Source: a virus. Taken from it: a stretch of 39,319 nucleotides of DNA. Below, in pieces: positions 8,429 through 15,315 of the stretch (position 1 is its first letter; each line of letters starts with the position of its first letter). The DNA lies in IMG/VR virus record IMGVR_UViG_3300024999_000220, positions 1 to 39,319 of that record. One strand, written 5' to 3'. The position numbers and the translations under genes were made by a program. The notes under the pieces are model-generated. The model worked only from the letters and a program-made list of their open reading frames with translations, searched no databases and was not told the DNA's origin.

Positions 8429-9709
8429 ATGTTAAAAAATAAAAATATCTTAATTGATACAAATATATTATTAGATGACCCTAAAATATTATTTAAGTCG
8501 CTAAATAAATATGAAAAAGTAATAGTTCCATTAACAGTATTGAAAGAACTTGATAAACATAAATTTAATCCTGATTTATCTTATAGTGCTAGAACAGCAA
8601 TCTATGAAATAGTTGCTTTTAGAGAAGCACACCCAAACAGATTAGTGTTGGCTGTTGACAACGAGGAATTAAAAACAAACGATACTTTAATAATTGACGC
8701 GGCTATAAAAAATAAAGCCGACTTAGCCACAAAAGATTTGTCTATGTCAGTTATAGCGGCAACTAAGGGTGTGGACACTGTATTATATGATATTATACCA
8801 AACGGTATATTTAAACCATACATACATTTAGATATCAAAGATCTACCAGAGAACTTTACTTACTTACAAAATTACAGTTTATATGATTTTAATATAGAAT
8901 TACAATTAGACATAGACACTGAATGCTGGAAGTTTGTTATATTAAATAATGCTTACGTATATGCTACTAACCCTATTAAAGGCACAGTGTCACGTATAGA
9001 TAATATGCCTGAGTATAGAGAAGTTGTTGTGGAGGGTAATAAACTAAAAGCGCTGGATATATACCAAATATGTGCTATATACGCTATGACAGAAGCTGAC
9101 GGTGTTTTAATTACTGGTAAATGGGGAACAGGGAAAACTTTACTAAGCACAGCCTATGCCTTATCTTGCAACAGTGACAATAAAATATTTATCACCAGAC
9201 CTCCAATTGGTATAAGCCATAAATACGATATAGGGTTCTTGCCCGGTGATAAACAAGCAAAAATGGAAGCGTGGTTTGCTGGTATATTAAGTGCATTATA
9301 TTATCTATATGCTAATACCAGAAATCAAGGATCAAGTAAAGACCAAAATAGTATAAAGTATGATATAGTTAAGGATAGATACTTTCAAGATAAATTTGAA
9401 GCTGTGCCAATAAATGTAATTCAAGGTATGAGTATATTAGAATCAGACATAATGATTTGTGATGAATGCCAACTTATAGATATAGATACTATGAGTATGA
9501 TATTATCAAGGGCTAATAAAGGAAGTAAACTAATACTATTAGGTGATTTAGCACAAACATACAATGTTGTAAGACCTTCTGAATCAGGCTTACTAAAATT
9601 ATTAAGAATTCTACCACATAAAAGTTTAGCTTATGTTGAACTACCAAACTCACATAGAGGTGGTCTAATAGCACTAGCTGACTTACTACAAGATAAAAAA
9701 TTATGTTAA
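8429..9709 (+). CDS. phoH: PIN-PhoH fusion (PhoH2-like ATPase/ribonuclease)
   Basis: A 426-residue protein. An N-terminal PIN nuclease domain at about 5-125 has D10, N12, E40, D85/D90 and D103, the usual acidic metal-binding set. A PhoH P-loop ATPase domain at about 205-420 has Walker A GKWGTGKT at 230-237, the DIGFLPGD motif at about 267-274, Walker B IMICDE at 341-346 and LGDLAQ at 371-376. PhoH2 proteins couple RNA unwinding to PIN cleavage. phoH genes are common in phages. The start is preceded by AAGGAGA about 15 bases upstream, a long spacing. It acts in the cytosol, probably on RNA. Confidence 0.9.
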   Translation: MLKNKNILIDTNILLDDPKILFKSLNKYEKVIVPLTVLKELDKHKFNPDLSYSARTAIYEIVAFREAHPNRLVLAVDNEELKTNDTLIIDAAIKNKADLATKDLSMSVIAATKGVDTVLYDIIPNGIFKPYIHLDIKDLPENFTYLQNYSLYDFNIELQLDIDTECWKFVILNNAYVYATNPIKGTVSRIDNMPEYREVVVEGNKLKALDIYQICAIYAMTEADGVLITGKWGTGKTLLSTAYALSCNSDNKIFITRPPIGISHKYDIGFLPGDKQAKMEAWFAGILSALYYLYANTRNQGSSKDQNSIKYDIVKDRYFQDKFEAVPINVIQGMSILESDIMICDECQLIDIDTMSMILSRANKGSKLILLGDLAQTYNVVRPSESGLLKLLRILPHKSLAYVELPNSHRGGLIALADLLQDKKLC

Positions 9710-9721
9710 TTAAGGCTTTAT

Positions 9722-10162
9722 ATGCTTGATATACTAAATATAGTACATGTACTTGATAATGATAGTAGATTTAAAGGTTTAAGTCCTTCTGCCATAAATT
9801 ACTTACGCAGTAATGGTTTGTGGATGCCTGTAACAGAGGGATTATTAGTTGTTGAAGGGTTAGTTAGTGAAGACGATATGCAAATATATGTATCATCTCC
9901 TAATCATGATAATTATCTAACCTTTATCATAGAATACGGCGAGTTTCTAACAGGAGATGTGTTCTCCAATATAGATGAGTCTCTAAATAGTCCCGAGGGA
10001 TTTTTACATAGATATTCAATGGCAGATAATACATTGATGTACGAAGTTGTGCAAACAGTACTCAATAATATATATTTTTTAGCTCTTACTGACATCCAAG
10101 AAGAAATTTACATAGGCTGGGAAGATGAGGAAATAGAGGGTGTCTTAAAACTACAAACTTAA
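9722..10162 (+). CDS. Acidic hypothetical protein
   Basis: A 146-residue strongly acidic protein (many Asp and Glu, notably near the C-terminus). An AAGG site precedes the start. It follows the PIN-PhoH gene by 12 bases and is followed by a 58-residue gene after 13 bases, so it sits in the same operon. The pattern is mixed alpha/beta with no catalytic motif that I recognise. DNA mimicry is conceivable for so acidic a phage protein, but nothing specific supports it. Confidence 0.6.
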   Translation: MLDILNIVHVLDNDSRFKGLSPSAINYLRSNGLWMPVTEGLLVVEGLVSEDDMQIYVSSPNHDNYLTFIIEYGEFLTGDVFSNIDESLNSPEGFLHRYSMADNTLMYEVVQTVLNNIYFLALTDIQEEIYIGWEDEEIEGVLKLQT

Positions 10163-10175
10163 ATAAGGTGAGGCT

Positions 10176-10352
10176 ATGAAAAATTTAACAGACTATTTGT
10201 GGGAGGAAAAGAAACAAAAGCTATTAGAGAGTATTGATACTGTATTAGAAAAAAGCAAGAATAAAGAAGTATTAGAAATTATGGTGGAGCTGATTAACAA
10301 TACCAAAGTTGTTAATACCATGGAAGAATTTTTTGAAGATAAGAGGTATTGA
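10176..10352 (+). CDS. Small helical charged protein
   Basis: A 58-residue open reading frame (MKNLTDYLWEEKKQKLLES at its start, ending FFEDKRY). An AAGGTGAGG site lies about 5 bases upstream and the stop is one base before the next start, both good signs of a real gene. It is almost entirely helical, with alternating Lys/Glu and Leu/Ile spacing suggesting a short coiled coil or helix pair. Function unknown; a partner of the adjacent DNA-binding protein is possible. Confidence 0.6.
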   Translation: MKNLTDYLWEEKKQKLLESIDTVLEKSKNKEVLEIMVELINNTKVVNTMEEFFEDKRY

Positions 10353-10353
10353 T

Positions 10354-10566
10354 ATGGCAAGAAGAAGAGGATGGTCATACACAGAAGAGAGGCTATTAAT
10401 ATCAAATTATAACAATATGACTATTAAAGAATTGGAAGAATTATTACCTGGAAGACAGGCCGATAGTATAAATTGTAAAATCAAGAGATTAAAAGAATTA
10501 GGTAAAATATTAGAGGGTAAAAAAGAGGAAGTAATAGATAGGGCTTATAAACAACGCCACGAATAA
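10354..10566 (+). CDS. Myb/SANT-like small DNA-binding protein
   Basis: A 70-residue basic protein from the ATG at 10354, preceded by AAGAGGT; the frame extends further upstream but would overlap the previous gene. Residues 5-50 match a Myb/SANT helical pattern: RGWSYTEERLLISNY, then TIKELEELLPGR, then a recognition-like helix SINCKIKRLKELG. Such small HTH proteins occur in many phages and plants' GT-type factors. It likely binds DNA as a transcription or packaging factor; the target is unknown. Confidence 0.7.
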   Translation: MARRRGWSYTEERLLISNYNNMTIKELEELLPGRQADSINCKIKRLKELGKILEGKKEEVIDRAYKQRHE

Positions 10567-10587
10567 GTAAATATTAAGGAGTGTGCT

Positions 10588-10839
10588 ATGGAAACAGAAG
10601 AGCTTACATTTCTATGTCCTAATTGCTACCATTATATGGAGCGTGTACTGATGCCTAATTCAACAGAATCAGCCGATCTTTTAGGGATAGATCCTGATGA
10701 CTTCGATGCTAATGGTGGTGAACCTGTAGCACAACTAACCTGTTTAATATTAGGTATGGACTTAGCTTATGATGTTTTAGAATGTAATAAATTTACAAAA
10801 AAATTACCGGAACTAATACCTCGCCAGTTTATTTATTGA
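10588..10839 (+). CDS. Small hypothetical protein with CPNC motif
   Basis: An 83-residue acidic protein. LTFLCPNC near residues 6-13 looks like half a zinc knuckle, and two more Cys occur around residues 49 and 66. A strong GGAG site precedes the start. The next gene has its own promoter overlapping this stop codon, so this gene probably closes the operon starting upstream. No function can be assigned. Confidence 0.55.
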   Translation: METEELTFLCPNCYHYMERVLMPNSTESADLLGIDPDDFDANGGEPVAQLTCLILGMDLAYDVLECNKFTKKLPELIPRQFIY

Positions 10840-10864
10840 CAAATAACTATATTAGTGTTATTAT
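10836..10864 (+). promoter_or_regulatory. Sigma-70-type promoter
   Basis: A perfect -35 TTGACA at 10836-10841 is followed after exactly 17 bases by TATTAT at 10859-10864 (5 of 6 to consensus). It lies directly upstream of the gene at 10906, leaving a leader of about 35 bases with an AGAGGT site. Such a strong host-type promoter implies early, host polymerase-driven transcription of the downstream genes. Confidence 0.8.
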
Positions 10865-10905
10865 GATTTTAACTACTAATATTTTATTTTAAGAGGTAAA
10901 TATAA

Positions 10906-11217
10906 ATGGTCAAAATGAAACTAAAAGACAAAAAAGTATACTTAACTAAGTTGATAGACTATCTTGCTCAGAACGGCTGGGATTTATGTAATTACAGTAA
11001 ACAGGAGAATTCTGAATGTAATAGACTACGTATGTCTGGCGTAGCTTTACTACATGAAAAGTTTGAAGAAGTTCAAGCTGTAGTTGCACTATTTGATGAA
11101 GGAAAGCATGATGAGGCTATGGATCTATATAACAGTGCCATAGCCCTTGTATCTGATGAGAGTATGTTTGAGTACTATGCGCACGTGTTAGATGACACTA
11201 ACCCGTGGTTTGTTTAA
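10906..11217 (+). CDS. Hypothetical helical protein behind a strong promoter
   Basis: A 103-residue protein with a helical, TPR-like look (VALFDEGKHDEAMDLYNSAI around residues 62-82). No conserved motif tells its function. It has a consensus sigma-70 promoter about 40 bases upstream and an AGAGGT site, so it is probably expressed early and strongly. The downstream winged-helix gene starts 16 bases after its stop, probably on the same transcript. Confidence 0.65.
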   Translation: MVKMKLKDKKVYLTKLIDYLAQNGWDLCNYSKQENSECNRLRMSGVALLHEKFEEVQAVVALFDEGKHDEAMDLYNSAIALVSDESMFEYYAHVLDDTNPWFV

Positions 11218-11233
11218 AAGAAAAGGTATTACT

Positions 11234-11689
11234 ATGAACCAAAAGCATTTATACAATTTACATGTTACTACCCATTTATTAATAGAAAAAAGTACAGCCT
11301 TCTTCAGATTTAATATAACACCTGAAAGTGCATTACTTAGATTTCTTAAAGCCAATATCATTAGAGGATTTAGTGAACATAATGGTAAGTTTGATTTATA
11401 TCATACACACTATAAAAAGAATGTTCTAGCCACCAGTTGGTCTCAGGAGGCGCTGGCCGAGATAGCTGGTTGTAATGTCACATCTATACGTAGACAAATA
11501 AAAAAGCTAAAAGAACAGGGATTTATAAAGGTAGAAAAAGTAGTACGTTATGACAAGACATACAATATTTATATCCTGGGCACTTGGGAGTTTGACTCTC
11601 TGGGTAAGATAAAAGAAAACTTGTTTTCCGAAGTACACTTTATGAAGTTAGCTTTAGCTGAACGTGCGGAAAAACAGCAGATTAAGTAG
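11234..11689 (+). CDS. Winged helix-turn-helix DNA-binding protein
   Basis: A 151-residue protein from the ATG at 11234, preceded by AAAAGG; an in-frame upstream extension would overlap the previous gene. Residues about 75-125 form a winged HTH: SWSQEALAEIAGCNVTSIRR, then KKLKEQGFIKVEKV and a beta wing with YNIYILG. This matches the replication-initiator or HTH_36-type pattern used by phages and plasmids. It immediately precedes a 475-base non-coding region with palindromes, a plausible site of action either as a regulator or as an origin-binding protein; that link is inference. Confidence 0.7.
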   Translation: MNQKHLYNLHVTTHLLIEKSTAFFRFNITPESALLRFLKANIIRGFSEHNGKFDLYHTHYKKNVLATSWSQEALAEIAGCNVTSIRRQIKKLKEQGFIKVEKVVRYDKTYNIYILGTWEFDSLGKIKENLFSEVHFMKLALAERAEKQQIK

Positions 11690-11692
11690 GTA

Positions 11693-11740
11693 GGCACCGG
11701 GCATGAACGCCCTGTGGGTACCGGGCATGAATGTCCTCCC
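11693..11740 (+). repeat. Tandem 24-nt repeat forming two hairpins
   Basis: Unit 1 (11693-11716) and unit 2 (11717-11740) share 18 of 24 positions, including the identical core ACCGGGCATGAA. Unit 1 folds as GGGC-ATGAAC-GCCC. In unit 2 the 3' arm changes to GTCC, which still pairs with GGGC through one G.U wobble, so the stem is kept as RNA. The G+C content is well above the surroundings. Confidence 0.6.
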
Positions 11741-11806
11741 AGAATAACAAGTATACTAGAATAACGGTATACTAGTATTTAAATATAGTTTAATAATAAA
11801 AATATA

Positions 11807-11840
11807 GGCTTTTAATTTTTTTTTCAAAAAATATAAAGCC
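11807..11840 (+). promoter_or_regulatory. Long A/T-rich hairpin
   Basis: The 15-base arm at 11807-11821 (GGCTTTTAATTTTTT) pairs with 11826-11840 (AAAAAATATAAAGCC) at 13 of 15 positions around a TTTC loop. It could act as a bidirectional terminator between the HTH operon and the clpP operon, although no separate T-run follows the 3' arm. Confidence 0.4.
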
Positions 11841-12078
11841 AACCAACCATAAACAGAAAACTACTTTTTAAAAACAAACTTTTGCAAATGTTATAAATCA
11901 ATACAAGCCCCGTAGAGCTGTTTTTAATTACAATGTGTCGGTAGTTAGGTTGTCTATATAAAAATCGTGTAGCGGTCATTTAAACCCCATTCCTGAGGCA
12001 ACGTAGATACTGCTTTAACCGTTACCAACAACAACCAATTTCTGGCACAAATAAATCATTTGATAATGTAGTAAAAAC

Positions 12079-12107
12079 TTGACAAATACTTTTTTTGTTG
12101 TTAAAGT
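12079..12107 (+). promoter_or_regulatory. Sigma-70-like promoter for the clpP operon
   Basis: A perfect TTGACA at 12079-12084 is followed after 17 bases by TAAAGT at 12102-12107 (4 of 6 to consensus). The clpP start is 58 bases further on, with an AAGGAGA site. The -35 is convincing and the -10 is moderate. Confidence 0.6.
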
Positions 12108-12164
12108 ATACAGAACACAAGGTTATTTAAGATTTTAACTAGAACTAAGGAGAATTACCGAATT

Positions 12165-12752
12165 ATGAGAACACCCTATATTTTTGAAAAATCAAGTAGA
12201 GAAGAATCTGAAAGAGCATACGACCCTTTTTCAAGAATGCTTAAAGACAGAATCATTTTCATATCTGGTGAATTTAATCAAGATATGGCAGATTTAGTTG
12301 TAGCACAGCTTCTGTTCTTAGAAACAGACTCATCTGATTCTGACATTTACATGTATATCAACAGTCCAGGCGGCCAGATTACAGCTATGTACGCCATCTA
12401 CGATACCATGAACTATATCAAACCTGACATTGTAACCATTGGTTATGGTCAAGTGGCAAGCGCTGGTTCATTTATATTAGCAGCCGGCACGAAGGGTAAA
12501 CGCTACGCTCTACCTAATTGTGAGATTATGATTCATGAGCTATCAACAGGTATACAAGGTAAGGCAGGAGACATTTTCCAAACCATGGAGCACACTAAGA
12601 GGATGTATGATAAGATGGCAGCCCAGTACTCTGAAATGACTGGTCAAAATATTGATAAAGTTAAATTAGATATGCATCGTGATTACTTCATGTCCTCAGA
12701 GGAAGCCAAATCTTATGGTTTAATTGATCAAGTAGAATATAAAAGAAAATAA
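12165..12752 (+). CDS. clpP: ClpP-like ATP-dependent protease proteolytic subunit
   Basis: A 195-residue protein, the typical ClpP length. The catalytic triad is visible: S99 in GQVASAGSF, H124 in IMIHEL and D173 in HRDYFMSSEEA. NSPGG at 67-71 is the oxyanion-hole/strand motif. ClpP forms a tetradecameric chamber that degrades proteins delivered by an AAA+ unfoldase (ClpX or ClpA). No unfoldase is encoded nearby, so it would need a host partner or act on a few phage targets. There is no signal peptide, so it is cytosolic. A promoter and a strong AAGGAGA site precede it. It heads an operon with the coiled-coil and actin-like genes. Confidence 0.93.
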   Translation: MRTPYIFEKSSREESERAYDPFSRMLKDRIIFISGEFNQDMADLVVAQLLFLETDSSDSDIYMYINSPGGQITAMYAIYDTMNYIKPDIVTIGYGQVASAGSFILAAGTKGKRYALPNCEIMIHELSTGIQGKAGDIFQTMEHTKRMYDKMAAQYSEMTGQNIDKVKLDMHRDYFMSSEEAKSYGLIDQVEYKRK

Positions 12753-12757
12753 GTATA

Positions 12758-13732
12758 ATGGAATACAATAAAGAAAGAGATACACGTGATAAGTCCAGGC
12801 CACTGAAAAGTGGTTCTGGACCACGTGATTTGCAGCAAAGACAAAAATTAGAGCAAAATTCTTATGTTGTACGAGAACTTAAAGACCAAATAGAGTTACT
12901 AACTAGACAATTAACCACTACCTCTACTACTGGTAATACAGCCGCTATATACACGGCCGAAGAATTTGATACTGAGTTAAATAAGGTTATATTACAGGTT
13001 TCTGCTGAGATGGAAAATAAACATAGTGTTCGTATAAAAGAGCAACAAGAAGAAATTCTAAGATTAAGAAGACAACTAGAAGAAGGAAAAACAGACGCTG
13101 TTTCCAATAAAGAAATTAAAGTTCTAGTTGACAAAGCAGTAGAAGAAACCAAAAGTGAATACCAAGCACAGCTATTTTTACTACAAGAGACAGCAGCTAA
13201 GTTAAACAAAGAGCTACGTTTAGCGGAAGATAAAGTAATTGAACTTAAAAAACAGATTAATTTATACGAGCCTAAAATACTAGAAGTAGAGCAGCTTAGG
13301 CATACACTTGAAATTACTAAATCTCAATTAACATCCTTAAAAAATAATCCACACAATAGCTCAGGTGATAGTGATAAATTAAATGCAACTATAACTGATT
13401 TAAAAAATGAGTTGGCCCAAATAAAAACTGATCTAGCCGTTGCTAATTCTAAATTAGAATCCAAAGATGAAATCATTAAAATTAAAGATGATACTATAAA
13501 CACATTAAAAAGCACTCCGGTTAATATACAGATAACTGACTCACAAACCACCAAAAGTGTTGTATCGGAAAGCAGTAGGCCTAAAATGGAACAGGTTTTT
13601 ATAGATCCAAGTGATACTAAAAATAGTATGGCACCGCATTTAAATTTTAAAGATGTTAAGATAGCTCAACAAGAGAAAATGTCTAGTAAAGTGGCCAAGC
13701 TTAAGGATCTATTGGGATCTCTACCGGAATAA
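12758..13732 (+). CDS. Long coiled-coil protein
   Basis: A 324-residue protein rich in Lys, Glu, Gln and Leu with heptad-like spacing from about residue 35 to 260. The N-terminus is basic and disordered (MEYNKERDTRDKSRPLKSG), and the C-terminal segment carries a short conserved-looking stretch VAKLKDLLGSLPE. It starts 5 bases after the clpP stop without an obvious ribosome binding site, so translation is probably coupled. The next gene is an actin-like ATPase; a filament adaptor, scaffold or tether role is plausible but inferred. Confidence 0.65.
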   Translation: MEYNKERDTRDKSRPLKSGSGPRDLQQRQKLEQNSYVVRELKDQIELLTRQLTTTSTTGNTAAIYTAEEFDTELNKVILQVSAEMENKHSVRIKEQQEEILRLRRQLEEGKTDAVSNKEIKVLVDKAVEETKSEYQAQLFLLQETAAKLNKELRLAEDKVIELKKQINLYEPKILEVEQLRHTLEITKSQLTSLKNNPHNSSGDSDKLNATITDLKNELAQIKTDLAVANSKLESKDEIIKIKDDTINTLKSTPVNIQITDSQTTKSVVSESSRPKMEQVFIDPSDTKNSMAPHLNFKDVKIAQQEKMSSKVAKLKDLLGSLPE

Positions 13733-13778
13733 GTTTGTATAATAAACTTTAATGAACTAAAATATGAGAGGGATTAAT

Positions 13779-14768
13779 ATGAGTGTAGGTGTGGATGTTG
13801 GTACAAATTCTTTATGTGTGGCAAAAGTTGATGATGAGGGAAACCCGATATTCAAATTAGAGCGGGATGCTTTTTATAGATTAGTGCCAAAAAGTGAGGT
13901 TAATAGACAATCAATTAAAACGTCCCTAAGTAAGAGAGGTGTTAATTTTATTGAGGACGACGCAGACTTTTTAATTATTGGTGAGGACGCTCTTCACATA
14001 GCAATGGAACGTAATTGTAGTTCCAGCAGACCAATGTTAAATGGTGTTATATCACCTAAGGATAAAAACAGCTTACCTATGTTAAAGGTACTACTTTCAA
14101 ATTTAGTGGGTAGAGGTAATGGTAGTGACACATTAGTTTATTCTGTTCCAGCTAAACCAGTAGATGCTGTGTTTGATATTGTGTACCATCAAGAGATGTT
14201 AAATATGTTTTTTAGGGATCAGGGATATTCCCCTCAACCTATCAATGAGGCATTTGCCATTGGGTTATCAGAATTACTAGATGATGGTTTAACTGGTATT
14301 GCTTTATCGCTCGGCGCAGGTATGGCTAACATATCTGTAATTCATCAAGGTGACCCGTTGGTTGAATTCTCTGTTACAAGATCAGGAGATTTTATTGACC
14401 ATTCCGTAGGCACCGCCTTAGATATGTCCCCATCGTTGATTCAGTTAGAAAAAGAGTCAGGAATTGATTTGTATAATCCTAAGGATAAGATAGCAGAGGC
14501 CATAGCAGTTTATTACTCATCTGTGATAAATTATGTACTGCAAAACATTTCTTTTGAGCTTAAAAAGCAAGAAAAGAGACTACCCATTTTTAGAGAACCT
14601 GTGCCTATTATAGTTTCAGGTGGATTAACGTTGGCGGAGGGTTTTACCAGAATGTTTGAGGAGCGATTATCAGGTATTACATTACCTATGAAGATTAGTG
14701 AAATTAGAAGGGCTGCCTCACCTATGACTTGTGTAGCTGCCGGTTGTTTAATGGCATCTCAACTATAA
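13779..14768 (+). CDS. Actin-like ATPase (ParM/StbA-like)
   Basis: A 329-residue protein from the ATG at 13779, chosen because GAGAGGG lies 6 bases upstream; the ATG at 13764 lacks a site. The actin-fold motifs are in order: phosphate-1 GVDVGTNSLCVAKV at 4-17, a connect-1-like NEAFAIG at 156-162, phosphate-2 ALSLGAGMANISV at 175-187 and the adenosine motif PIIVSGGLTLAEG at 276-288. Such proteins polymerise with ATP to segregate plasmids or position phage DNA. Its place next to a long coiled-coil gene suggests a filament and adaptor pair. ParM-like assignment is by motif and the function is inferred. Confidence 0.8.
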   Translation: MSVGVDVGTNSLCVAKVDDEGNPIFKLERDAFYRLVPKSEVNRQSIKTSLSKRGVNFIEDDADFLIIGEDALHIAMERNCSSSRPMLNGVISPKDKNSLPMLKVLLSNLVGRGNGSDTLVYSVPAKPVDAVFDIVYHQEMLNMFFRDQGYSPQPINEAFAIGLSELLDDGLTGIALSLGAGMANISVIHQGDPLVEFSVTRSGDFIDHSVGTALDMSPSLIQLEKESGIDLYNPKDKIAEAIAVYYSSVINYVLQNISFELKKQEKRLPIFREPVPIIVSGGLTLAEGFTRMFEERLSGITLPMKISEIRRAASPMTCVAAGCLMASQL

Positions 14769-14814
14769 TAATTAACTACCCTCTGTAATAAACAGTAATA
14801 GGGAGGTTACATTA

Positions 14815-15258
14815 ATGAAAATAGATACAGTAGGTTTAGATTTAATAAAAAAATTTGAAGGATTTAGTTCAAAGCCTTATCTATGTCCAGCAGGTATTCC
14901 TACCATAGGTTATGGTAATACTTACTACGAGGATGGTACAAAAGTTAAGTTAACAGACGCCCCTATAACTAAAGAACGTGCTACTGAAATACTAAATCAT
15001 GTAGTAGCGACTTTTGCTGAAAGTGTTAACGAGTTTGTAAAAATTAAAGTAACACAAAACCAATTTAATGCTTTGGTTAGTTTAGCTTATAACATTGGTT
15101 TAGGTAATTTTTCAAAATCAACTGTATTAAGGAAACTAAATATAGGTGATTATGAAGGGGCAGCAAGTAGTTTCTTGTTGTGGAGAAAAGCCGGCGGTAA
15201 GGTAGTTGCTGGTTTGGTAAATAGAAGAGAGGCAGAGAAAAAAGTATTTTTAAGTTAA
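14815..15258 (+). CDS. Endolysin, GH24 lysozyme (T4/lambdoid type)
   Basis: A 147-residue muramidase. The GH24 catalytic set is visible with exact E-8-C-5-T spacing: E15 (FEGF), C24 and T30 (TIGYGNT). The second conserved region QNQFNALVSLAYNIG follows at about 82-96, and the C-terminal NRREAEKKVF is typical of the family. It hydrolyses peptidoglycan between MurNAc and GlcNAc. There is no signal peptide, so a holin is needed for release; the membrane protein at 22354 is a weak candidate. A GGGAGG site precedes the start. The stop lies inside a 9-base palindrome. Confidence 0.93.
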   Translation: MKIDTVGLDLIKKFEGFSSKPYLCPAGIPTIGYGNTYYEDGTKVKLTDAPITKERATEILNHVVATFAESVNEFVKIKVTQNQFNALVSLAYNIGLGNFSKSTVLRKLNIGDYEGAASSFLLWRKAGGKVVAGLVNRREAEKKVFLS

Positions 15259-15275
15259 TTTACCGGGTAAATTAA
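15255..15275. promoter_or_regulatory. Palindrome at lysozyme stop codon
   Basis: TTAATTTAC at 15255-15263 and GTAAATTAA at 15267-15275 are perfect inverted repeats around CGG. No T-run follows, so an operator or mRNA 3'-end stem is as likely as a terminator. It sits 40 bases before the cold-shock gene. Confidence 0.4.
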
Positions 15276-15315
15276 AATTACCTTTATACAAATAAAAACC
15301 AAAGGAGTTTGAATT

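Larger units (their letters stand above)
11690..12164. other. Non-coding regulatory region between HTH gene and clpP
   Basis: No supportable gene is present. In order it contains two GC-richer tandem hairpin repeats (11693-11740), two GTATACT-containing sites (11750-11757 and 11767-11773), a long A/T hairpin (11807-11840), about 220 bases with no structure that I can name, and a sigma-70-like promoter at 12079-12107. It is a candidate regulatory hub or replication origin. Confidence 0.6.

Noticed and set aside
11840-12078. tRNA or known small RNA in the large gap
   Set aside because: I found no cloverleaf with a T-loop GTTCRA box and no known RNA signature there or elsewhere in the window.
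12862-13209. Reverse-strand frame inside the coiled-coil gene
   Set aside because: It is a shadow of a strongly coding + strand gene with no ribosome binding site of its own; other - strand frames are the same.
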